NCBI GenBank assembly: GCA_905221605.1
Contig: CAJNDS010002306.1
Span: 1-60,000, forward strand
Source of the DNA: Symbiodinium natans
Taxonomy: Eukaryota; Sar; Dinophyceae; Suessiales; Symbiodiniaceae
Direction of reading: 5' to 3'
Length of the DNA: 60,000 bases
The notes beneath the pieces are model-generated. The model was not told the origin of the DNA. It made no database searches and saw only the letters and a list, made by a program, of their open reading frames with translations. Below are positions 13,386-21,572 of this stretch, piece by piece. Every line of letters begins with the position of its first letter. Positions within the stretch are counted from its first letter, which is position 1. The position numbers and the translations under genes were made by a program.

Positions 13386-14699
13386 AGACAGCGGCCGAAA
13401 ACAAAGCACAAGGATGAAATGAAGGAGCTAGGCAGCTAGTCAAAAAACTGACAGCCCTCACTCAGGTCCATGCGCGCTCGCACTGCTTGGATCGATGAGG
13501 GAGACGGTGCGCTTACATCGGACAGATGACTGGCTTTCTTCGCTGTTGAAGAGCAGGGGCTGCTTCATGTTGAAGCGCATCCGTGCCCTTGCGCATCGCT
13601 ACAAGATGCTACACAGCAAGCAATTCGCCTGCAAAGACCTTTGACATGAGCATATTGTAGTGAAGCCCAGCAACTGCATGGGTATGGTTCAAGCTGAACT
13701 CTAGTGGAGCTACACCGCTACACCAAACCTGGTTCCTGAAGTGCTAGCCCTGCTTTCTGGATGGCTGATAAGAATGTCACACTCTTTTTTTTGTGGAACT
13801 GGATCCATATCGGCGCGGACGAGTTCTGAACGTATACTGGCTCACAATGTCTGGCGAGTGTACATGTCTTGCACAGCACATGCACACCATTGAAACCGAT
13901 ACCGACTCCAACAAGTCCTGCCTGGGTCCGGAGGACTAAGGCATTCGTGTTTCGCGGATTGGTGCGCAGGATTTGCTGCGTGGTGTTCCTGCCATGAGCG
14001 TCGAAGCTTCAGGAAGAAATGCGCCACCTGCTTAAATGCCAACATGCCAGCAATGCAAAACACGCGGATATTGCTTGAGCTCCTTTGCGCAGTGTGGAGG
14101 GGAGAAGACCACAGAAGATTCCATGGATTCTTTAGAGTGCATAGAAGACCCCCAAGAGATGCCATCATGGTCTGTACGACCTCTTCATGGTCTGACTGGA
14201 TATGTTTCTGAGCTGTGCCCTTCGGCCCGCTTACTTCCCTTCGCCAACCTGCCGCATGCCTGGTGCACTGAGAGCCACAGCAAATCCAGCCGAGCGTCCA
14301 AGTAGCAGTGTGCCATCTTCAGGGTCAGCGGTGGAAAATCGAAAAGAACCTTGGCGTTGAAGGTGAGAGAAAAGCACTCAACTCTCTCCCAGAAGCCGAT
14401 CTCGGACATGCCGAGGAAGTGTCCGTTGACTCCAAGTTGGCATACATGTTGAGAGCCTCGAGTCTTCACGGCACGAGCAGAGCTCCCCCAAGGAAGATTC
14501 TGCAACAGCGCCTTCGCAGGTTCGCCACTTGCAAGCGCCTGCGCTCCATGAAGATGATGGAGGCTTCATGGACCCCAAGCCCGAATTAGCACCCCTCGGT
14601 TGATGGACCTATGGCTGGCCTGGTCCGCCTCCGCGAGAGTTGACTGCGCACTACCTGAGACGGGGTGTAGGGCTGTTGAAGGCGTGAGTCTTGGGGCTT

Positions 14700-15500
14700 C
14701 GGCTCGCCCGCAGCACAAGCAAGTCCTCGCCTACTTGCTTCAGCGCGTTAACCAGCACTGCATCGTCCCCCACCTTGGTCGCTAGAACACTCGTAGCAGC
14801 TTCTCAAGTAAATCCAACTAATCTTGCGCTTGCTGCTTTAGCAATTGTGCCGGTTGCTGACAACTGCCTGCGTTGTCGGGCTGGTGACTTTCACCGCAAC
14901 CCGCTACACAAGGCAAGTGCATCGCCCAGTGTGGATCGGGCAGCGTCGAAGCTGCCACTGGCCACCTGCAAGGAGGCCATAAGAAGCCAAAGGAGGCGAC
15001 TGCAGCAGTAAAACTTTCGCCATTACACTCAAAGCTGGAGCACCAAGGCTGCCTGTGCGGAAGCTAGTCGAGCGCGAACCTTCGCATTGGAGGGGTCGAG
15101 TGCCTGAGCACAGCTGTGCTGCTAATGTTCACATTAACCATTTTCCAATACTGAGTCCTTCACAAGGCACTCAGTGCAGGCTTCAGCACAGTCGGCGGAT
15201 CGCTTGAGCATCAGGCACCTTCCCAAGAAGTCACCAGAAAGGAGTGCCCCCTCAAGCTGCTCCTGAACCGCCTGAACCCCAAAGCTCTGCGCACTCTGAG
15301 GGCGACACGCCGCTGCCACGTTGCCCAACAACTGCGCCCGCAGTCCCACATCTTCACCAGCCAGGTCCTGGAATTGCCCGGGGAAGTCGAGTTACAAGAT
15401 CGTTCCTATCGCATGGCACTTCGATTGCGAAGGCAGCCCGGTCCAGAGCCCTGCGGTACTCTGTCAAGGCTCCACGGTAGTTTCCTTCCTTGTACCTGAT
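14700..15500 (-). CDS. TPR-repeat protein gene, at least six small exons
   Basis: Minus-strand exons join into helical TPR sequence. Exon a (~15432-15495, after GATCAG) encodes YKEGNYRGALTEYRRALD. Exon b (15309-15367) encodes DLAGEDVGLRAQLLGNVAAA. Exon c (15152-15218) encodes CLMLKRSADCAEACTECLVK. Exon d (~15040-15103) encodes ALDPSNAKVRARLASA. Exon e (14901-14965) encodes VASGSFDAARSTLGDALALC. Exon f (~14710-14805) encodes VGDDAVLVNALKQVGEDLLV. The b/c intron is 90 bp with a GT donor and an AG acceptor, and the codon is completed in frame; the c/d junction is in phase 0 with donor GTATTGG. TPRs are protein-docking scaffolds, as in co-chaperones; no catalytic domain was seen here, so the partner is unknown. 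The a/b, d/e and e/f joins are less certain. Confidence 0.65.
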
Positions 15501-15779
15501 CCCACAGCCCAGCGAGAAAATGCGCAGCACCCTCCTGAAAGACACCTGCTTAAAGGCTTAAAACTGCGAGGGGAGCACTGTGCCGTCCCGGCCTCCTTCG
15601 CTCGCAGGGCCTGTCGAGCATGTCTGCGAGAATTCTGCGAGGTATCAAACCGAGAATCAACTGCAAGGAGGCTCCACCTCCGCAACTGGAGCGGCAGCCT
15701 CCTGCACCTTCAACACACGTCAATGCTGTGCAGGCCTTTGGGTCCCGCTGCAGACCCATGTGCACACAGCCTGCGCCTC

Positions 15780-15900
15780 CTTCGGCGCCGCGGATGCCGC
15801 AGACGGCGCAGGAGCTGCGGGCGCCGCAGCAGCTGCGGGCGCCGCAGACGCTGCGGGCGCCGCAGACGCCGCAGGCGCTGCGCGCGGTGCGGGCGTGGGC
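15780..15900. repeat. GCC/GCG-rich minisatellite (CTGCGGGCGCCGCAG-like units)
   Basis: Imperfect 15-base units of CTGCGGGCGCCGCAG type are repeated in tandem. On the minus strand they read as an Ala/Pro/Ser-rich linker (APAASAAPAASAAPAA) upstream of the TPR exons, so it may be a low-complexity coding segment of that gene, but either reading is possible. It could also be non-coding. Confidence 0.75.
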
Positions 15901-16905
15901 TCTGTTGGCCTGGGCTGATTAGCTTGGCACAGAATCGTCGCAACACGAGGTTCAAAGCAATCAAGCTTCCGGCACCGCACTTGCCAGAAGGCGTTCTACC
16001 TTCACATTATGCACGGCAGACATCAAAGCACTCAGGGGTCAAAGAGATCCGCCTCACCACGTACTCCAAGCTTGTCTGCGAGGCAAAGGGTCGCCTGTTG
16101 AAAGAGTCTTCATGTTTGCCGTTTTCTCACCTCGGGCCCACCACCGGAGGCTTTTGCACGGAGAGCCGAAATCTCACCTTGGGCTGACCTAGTCGGCACG
16201 AACAGGTCCTGCTTTGTCCTGCCCATCCCCCTGTCCCCTTGAAATGCCTTATAGGGACGCCTCGAAGCCCCCCCACAAGTCACACGACACGCCTTTCCAG
16301 CCTTGAAAACCTTCCAGATACTCCCTGCACACCCAAAGCGACCAATAAAGGTACTATCAAAGACTCATTGCTTTAAGCATTCTTTTTGTAGGGAGGAGGT
16401 AGCGTACTGGGAACACACTCGGCTGTGCCTCGCATTCGCCTCGAAGCTGCAGCCGGACCTCTGCCCGAGCTTTCTGGAAAAGAGCCTTGCGGAAGTCGAG
16501 AAAAGACACAACACACGCCTTGCAAAGTTGTGGAAAAAATCAAATCCCAGCCTTCTTCATGGCAGCTGCAGACAGATCAGGCGCTCGCGCCAGCGCCTGC
16601 AGTGGAACTCGGCTATCGGCTGCGGCACACTGCCCCCAGCGTGCGGGTGCCTTTGCAGCATCGGCCCTGGTGCCTTCCTCAGAGACGCTGGAAGGAAGAA
16701 GGGGTAGGAACAAAGTCACAAAAGGCCAACAATGCCCCAGTGCCCGGCCCAGTCTTGAAGAGATGCCAGGCAAACTGCCCGATTCCTTGGTTCACCGAAG
16801 TCCTCTCCAGCGAGACTACCCAAATTAGCTGGCTTAGGCAGGTTCCAAGCTTAAAGCTTGGGCCGACTCTCTCATCTTTGCAGCCGAGGGTCGAGTAGTA
16901 GACAC

Positions 16906-17012
16906 CAGGGACATCAGCACCGGCAGCCTCTCCACAAGCGCTGGAAGAGTCCGCAGCTTCGGGCTCGGACATCACAACTTCTCGACCCTTGCAGCTAGGT
17001 CCCATAATCTTG
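16906..17012 (-). CDS. Exon part of the interrupted host gene, downstream of the 3.7-kb element
   Basis: The minus strand reads IMGPSCKGREVVMSEPEAAD and on to GADVPG, ending at a good donor, CCTG|GTGTCT at 16906. Removing the 17013-20695 element and one copy of its 8-bp target duplication joins this frame directly to the open frame at 20704-20755 (KDARLK), with no stop. The segment is acidic and Ser/Ala-rich, and is likely a soluble tail. It may instead begin at the internal Met if a new gene starts here. Confidence 0.45.
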
Positions 17013-17159
17013 GAGGGCGGTGCGCTGTGGGGCCTGTGTTTTTTTTTAGTGTTTTTGCAGGGCACAAGTGTTTATAAAGCAGGTGTGCATGCACATGACA
17101 CTCTTTATCCCGGATACTCTATATTTACAAGCACGCGCGCATACACAGGATAATAATTT

Positions 17160-17765
17160 AAAGCCTTTAACTTCCTTTAAAACCTTTAAGATTTAATTGG
17201 AGAGGCCCTCAATTAAATTTTAAAGGGGAGGGGCCCCCTTTAAAATCTTTAACATCTCCATTTAAATTTAAAAGGTTTTAACGGTTTTAAAGCCTTTAAA
17301 TTCCTCTAAAACCTGTAAAATTTATTTGGGGAGGCCCCCAATTTAATTTTAAAGGGGACGGGCCCCCTTTAAAATCTTTAAAATCTTTAAAATTTAATTG
17401 GACCTCCATTTAAATTTTAAAGGTTTTCAAGGAATTTAAAGGCTTTCAAAACCTTTAAAACCTTGAAAATTTAAATGGAGGTCCAAATAAATTTTAAAGG
17501 TTTTAAAGATTTTAAAGGGGGCCCACCCTCTTTAAAATTTAATTGAGGGCCTCCCCAAGTAAATTTTATAAAGGAATTTAAAGGCTTTAAAACCTTTAAA
17601 ACAATTTAAATTTAAATGGAGGTCCAATTAAATTCAAGGATTTTAAAGATTTTCAAGGGGGGGCCCGCCCCTTTAAAATTTAATTGAGGGCCTCCCCAAG
17701 TAGATTTTAAAGGTTTTAAAGGAATTTAAAGGCTTTAAAACCTTTACAACCATGTAAATTTAGAG
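17160..17765. repeat. TTTAAA-rich palindromic block (left arm)
   Basis: Short units of TTTAAA, TTAATT and GGAGGCCC/GGGCCTCC are arranged as an imperfect palindrome centred near 17.44 kb: TTGGACCTCCATTTAAATTT near 17.40 kb is mirrored by its complement near 17.47 kb. A related shorter block lies at about 19915-20115. No coding potential. Confidence 0.8.
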
Positions 17766-17768
17766 TCC

Positions 17769-19913
17769 GGGGGACTGTGGGCGTGCACTTTTTTTGTGTT
17801 TTTACTCTCTCGTACTTGATAACTATCGTTCAATCTTCAGGTCATGATCTCTCTCATCTTAATTATGAAATTGCCTTTTCATTATTTGTGCGAGAACATG
17901 CTATGCATGAAGTGCTACTACGCTTCATGCCAGGCCTACATGGAAACAGCTTTTCAGATTAAGTGAGTATCCCAGTGTGTTGGGCTATGGCAAGATATCC
18001 GGGTGAGTCTATACCTGGCTTAGTTCGTGAACTAGGAGGACAAGACGGAGAACTCACTTCGATGAGGCTGTTGGTCAAGTAACAGGTCAAAAACTCAAAG
18101 GACCAGAGACACGACCCATCAAGTGCGATCGTCGGAACGGTGTCGGTCCCCCTCCCAACGACCTACCCTTGCTTCAGCTTTTCTTAGTATCGTCCGAACA
18201 ACGAATCCTAAAATCGCATATTTGAGCACCGGGAAATGAAGGACAGCTATTGGGACAATGGGGACACCCGCCTCACAGGCTCCGATAAGCCAGCATTGGG
18301 CTACTCCATGTTTTGAATCTTGACAGGACAATGCTGGCTTTGTAGTTTGTATGTGTTAATTTATTTTGGCAACTTGTTCTTTTGAATGGCAAAGAATGTT
18401 TTTTTATTGGATAAATTGTAGTTTCGCAAGGCAAAGTATTAATCAAATGCCATACGGAAAGTCCGCTGAAGTACTTTGTTTTTTACGCATGAATGTATAT
18501 TATACAAAGCATTCGCCCTATGCGAGTTTAGGTACTGTAGCACTTAGTATATAGCTGAATACTGACTAAATGAATTCAACTTAGAAGGTTGTTTTTTGTA
18601 CAACTCAAGTACGCACTAGACACCTTGAGTTTCATAATAATGAAACCAATGCTACTGAAGTACTAGTTAAAGACTACTGATGCGCGATGCCTGAAATGAG
18701 ACAGGCTTTAAAATACACAATTCTCATAGAAAAGTAGTTGTTGCCTCACAAAGGTCATAGCACAAGTAAATTCACAAACGCAAAAAACATCCCGAAATGC
18801 AAGCTTTTCAGGAGAACCTCTGGTGAAGTTTGGATTTGAGGGTTTTAAAGTCTCTCTAAATAAGTAAAGCAACTGTTTAAGCAAATAACTCTAGGCAACA
18901 AACCTGTTTCCAGACAAATATTGCTTCTACTAGGCAAAATATTGCTCAACCATGCAGTACTCGTTACATGTTGATTCGACCAATCTAGCAGTCAGTGAAT
19001 ATTCAATTATTGGGTGAGTACAAGATTTACTAAATATACACAGAATATGACATAGTGCTCAGTAAATGATACTTGACTACAGAAAACTAATTCAATTACG
19101 TACTAATGAAATACCATTTATATACTATTCGCTTTGACAAGTACAATTTACATAGAAAAGCCTTGAAAAGCACAAATTCCTAAGAACCATACCATCCACC
19201 CAGTAAAGGCTATGGTACTGAGCATGGGAATGCGGTGTTTGGGGGCAGAATGCTCAAACGCTCTTTACATGCTACTTGAATATGAAACTAAATTATTCAT
19301 GTACCCATTAAATACAGTACTCTTTAAGTGTACGATGCACAGAAAAGTACAATTTGCAAAGAGAAGCGTAGAAAAGCACCATTTTCTTAGAGAGAAGGGG
19401 GGCTCAGGCAGTACGGAAAAGCACAAAAAAGCCACAAACGCACAAAAACACACAAAAAGCTAAAATTAGCAAAAAGAACATGAAAGCCAAACAAATATAT
19501 TTCAGGATTCTCCACAATATTCTCACGGAAAACCAAGAAACGACAATATTTCAGGACTTTCCACCAAATCTGTACGGAAAACCAAAAAAACCAAAAAAAA
19601 CAAAAAAAAAACCAAAAAAACCAAAAAAAAAAAAACAAAAAAAAACAAAAAAACCAAAAAAACCAATTTTCAGGGACTCTTCGAAATTAGGCCATCAGCT
19701 GGAAGAGTCCTGAAATATTGGTTTTTTTGGTTTTTTTGGTTCTCTTGGTTTTTTGGGTTTTTTTGATTTTCCGTATGGATTTTCCGTACGGTTTTGGTGG
19801 AGAGTCATGAAATATTGTTCTTCTTGAGAGTCTAGAAATATTGTTGTTACTTGGGTTTTTTTGGTTCTTCAACAGCGACAAAAGGCCGAGAAAGTGCACG
19901 CCCACAGTCCCCC
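17769..19913. repeat. Segment bounded by perfect 23-bp inner inverted repeats
   Basis: The sequence starting GGGGGACTGTGGGCGTGCAC at 17769-17791 is exactly complementary to 19891-19913. The 2.1-kb interior is AT-rich, with no convincing gene; the longest frames are about 60-80 codons and resemble no family. It could be a separate element nested in the 3.7-kb one, or the inner arms of a foldback. Confidence 0.75.
19500..19870. repeat. A-rich/T-rich foldback with AACCAAAAAA units
   Basis: AACC-plus-poly-A units at 19578-19672 are mirrored by GGTTTTTTT units at 19718-19765. The flanking TGTACGGAAAACC near 19.57 kb is mirrored by a near-complementary TTTTCCGTACGGTTTT near 19.79 kb. The central spacer is GACTCTTCGAAATTAGGCCA and a few more bases. 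This would form a long imperfect hairpin. Confidence 0.75.
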
Positions 19914-20137
19914 GTTTTGTAAATTTAAATGGAGGTCCAATTAAATTTTAAAGATTTTGAAGATTTTAATGATTTTAAAGATTTTAAAGGGGGCCCGCGT
20001 CCTTTAAAATTTAATTGGACTTCCATTTAAATTTTAAAGGTTTTAAAGGAATTTAAAGGCTTTAAAACCTTGAAACCTTTAAAATTTCAATGGAGTTCCA
20101 ATTAAATTTTAAAGATTTTATATCCAGGCACCTGGGC

Positions 20138-20282
20138 GAGGAGGGGGGGGGGAGGGGGGAGGGGGGGGTGGGGGGGGTGGGGGGGGGGGGGGGGGCGGTG
20201 GGGGGGGGGGGGGTGGGGGACCCTCAACACCCAAGACCCCCCCAACCCCCCCCCCCCCCCACCCCCCCCCCCCCCCCACCCC
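20138..20282. repeat. Long G-tract followed by complementary C-tract
   Basis: About 80 bases that are nearly all G are followed, after GACCCTCAACACCCAAGA, by about 60 bases nearly all C. This permits either a hairpin or G-quadruplex structures. Open frames across it (Gly-rich or Pro-rich) are artefacts. Confidence 0.9.
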
Positions 20283-20284
20283 TC

Positions 20285-20659
20285 AAAATGAACCATAAGA
20301 AATCAAGTTAACCTTACCTAACCAGTAACGTGTGACAGTCAACCACGCCCATCTAACCTTAGTATAGTTCAACTACTTAACTTCGCCCATCCAACCTCAA
20401 ACAACGGAATCTTCAACGAAGAGCCCCCCCCCCTCCCCCCCCACCCCCAAAGAATCAATGCTTATAAGCAAGCCAACTGCTTATAAGCAAACCCTTCCTC
20501 TACACAAAAAAACTCTATAAAAATGAACCATAAGAAATCAAGTTAACCTTACCTAACCAGTAACGTATGACAGTCAACCACGCCCATCTAACCTTAGTAT
20601 AGTTCAACTACTTAACTTCGCCCATCCAGCCTCAAACAACGGAATCTTCAACGAAGAGC
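20285..20659. repeat. Pair of 140-bp direct repeats (20285-20424 and 20520-20659)
   Basis: The two copies, starting AAAATGAACCATAAGAAATC, are 235 bp apart and differ at only about two positions (CGTGTGAC/CGTATGAC and CCAACC/CCAGCC). Between them lie a C-tract and two TGCTTATAAGCAA palindromes. The near identity implies a recent duplication inside the 3.7-kb element. Confidence 0.9.
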
Positions 20660-20703
20660 GTTCCAAAAACGCAGGCCCCACAGCGCACCCTTCTGTAATC
20701 TTG

Positions 20704-20755
20704 AGACGCGCATCCTTCGAGCTTCTTTCATCTGCTTGCAGCAGCGGCAACACCC
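20704..20755 (-). CDS. Exon part of the interrupted host gene, upstream of the 3.7-kb element
   Basis: After acceptor CACCAGCAG the minus strand reads GVLPLLQADERSSKDARLK and runs into the 8-bp target duplication of the 3.7-kb element. The first codon is completed exactly by the single base left over from the candidate 43-bp exon at 20906-20948. The frame continues at 17012 if the element is removed. Coding assignment is inferred from frame continuity. Confidence 0.4.
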
Positions 20756-20905
20756 CTGCTGGTGGTTCTCTTCAGTTCAGACAAGGTAAGGCCTAGCACC
20801 TTGGGCGCAGGCAGCAGGCTTCAGGGCTTTAGGGGTTCAGGGCTTCAGGGTTCAAGGTTTAGATTTGGGGTTTTTGGTCGCTGTCAGTCGCGGGCTTGCC
20901 ACAAC

Positions 20906-20948
20906 CGTTCAGGCTCATGACGAGGATCACGGGGTCCAAGAGTCCCAC
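20906..20948 (-). CDS. Candidate 43-bp exon of the host membrane-protein gene
   Basis: Bounded by CCAGCAG|GTGGGA and AACG|GTTGTG, it encodes the hydrophobic stretch VGLLDPVILVMSLN plus one base. Phase with the next exon (20755) is correct. The phase with the preceding exon needs a donor in phase 0, for example TTT|GTACTT near 21.02 kb, which was not proven. Confidence 0.35.
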
Positions 20949-21024
20949 CTGCTGGCGTTCAAAGGACGTTAGTGTGTTTCCAGCTTGGATATACTACGGA
21001 ACTCGCTTCACTCATGCACCAACA

Positions 21025-21305
21025 AGTACAAAAACAAAACGATGAATGCACGGCTCAGCCGCCGTCATCAGTGCTAGCTTCGTGAGCAACACAGAAGCGG
21101 CTGTGAGAGAGGCGTTGTACTCAAAGGAGATGTTGAAGGAGATGCCAAACGATATGAAGAAGTACATCCCAGAGAATAGGTAGCTCCCAATGACAAATAA
21201 GCCCATGCCGAGACAAGCGGGAATTGTCAAGGACAAGAAGCACGTGATGAGGACGTCAAGAAGCGTCTTTTGCTTCCCCTGCATGTCCTCCTCAGCCTGA
21301 CCCTT
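21025..21305 (-). CDS. Host multipass membrane protein, exon part 3' of the retrotransposon
   Basis: The minus strand encodes GQAEEDMQGKQKTLLDVLIT followed by two or three hydrophobic segments (CFLSLTIPACLGMGLFVIGS, LFSGMYFFISFGI, SVLLTKLALM). Its first codon is completed by the last base of the target duplication, and it continues without gap or frame change from the upstream part ending VAFK at 33330. The frame would end at a TGA near 21015 if no intron intervened. Family not recognised. Confidence 0.65.
21302..21305. repeat. Target-site duplication CCTT, left copy
   Basis: CCTT directly before the 5' LTR is repeated directly after the 3' LTR at 33329-33332. Collapsing the two copies restores the host reading frame exactly, which supports the 4-bp size. 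Many copia elements make 5-bp duplications. Confidence 0.75.
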
Positions 21306-21459
21306 TCTTGATGATGAAGCATCATATCCCTTCTGCAGGCCTTTTAGCTATGATCAAGTGCAGTATCTGAAAAGGGCGATTTGACTTGTGCGAGTTCACA
21401 GGTGTCTTGGCAGCATTAACCCTAAACCCTAACCTCTAATCTAAGGGTTGGTTTCCTTA
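21306..21459 (+). repeat. 5' LTR
   Basis: The 154-bp direct repeat starts TCTTGATGATGAAGC and ends GGTTTCCTTA. The ends are not the usual TG...CA. It contains a telomere-like stretch CCCTAAACCCTAACC and TAGCTATGATCAAG. Its left border is fixed by the CCTT duplication and, in the other copy, by the polypurine tract. Transcription would start in this LTR; no TATA box is evident. Confidence 0.95.
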
Positions 21460-21473
21460 GGTTATGAGCCCAA
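21460..21473 (+). promoter_or_regulatory. Primer-binding site matching a tRNA-Met anticodon arm
   Basis: GGTTATGAGCCCAA follows the LTR directly. Its complement contains CTCATAA, the anticodon loop of methionine tRNA (CAT anticodon), with stem bases on both sides, rather than the usual 3' CCA end. Drosophila copia uses a 5' half of initiator tRNA-Met cut in the anticodon loop, so a half-tRNA primer is inferred here. Confidence 0.7.
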
Positions 21474-21572
21474 GGGCTCTAGGGCTTAGCGCTTAGATTA
21501 ATTTCCTGGTTGGTCTAGCCTTTGCAAATCTTATTCTAAACGAGAGACATCCGAGAGTCGCTGCTGTGAGCC

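Larger units (their letters stand above)
17005..20703. mobile_element. AT-rich 3.7-kb element with TIRs and 8-bp target duplication (hAT-like, non-autonomous)
   Basis: The 8-mer TAATCTTG occurs at 17005-17012 and again at 20696-20703. Immediately inside are inverted termini about 31 bp long with five or six mismatches, including a perfect 18-bp core, GGTGCGCTGTGGGGCCTG, at 17019-17036 and its complement at 20672-20689. The right end, read inward, starts CAG. An 8-bp duplication and CAG-type ends fit the hAT superfamily, which is inference. No transposase-sized open frame exists, so the copy is non-autonomous or a foldback. Base composition is strongly AT-rich compared with the GC-rich flanks. 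Inside are nested palindromes and homopolymer blocks, listed separately. It interrupts a minus-strand exon of the membrane-protein gene. Confidence 0.7.

Noticed and set aside
17769-19913. Possible transferred mitochondrial or plastid DNA, because of the AT-rich composition
   Set aside because: No recognisable cob, cox or rRNA fragment could be read, and the perfect terminal repeats fit a mobile element better.
20090-20311. Gly-rich and Pro-rich frames
   Set aside because: They translate the G- and C-tracts.
21306-21309. An LTR start at TGATGATG, to fit the usual TG...CA ends
   Set aside because: The polypurine tract ends directly before TCTTG, the shared repeat begins there, and only that border gives a target duplication that restores the host frame.
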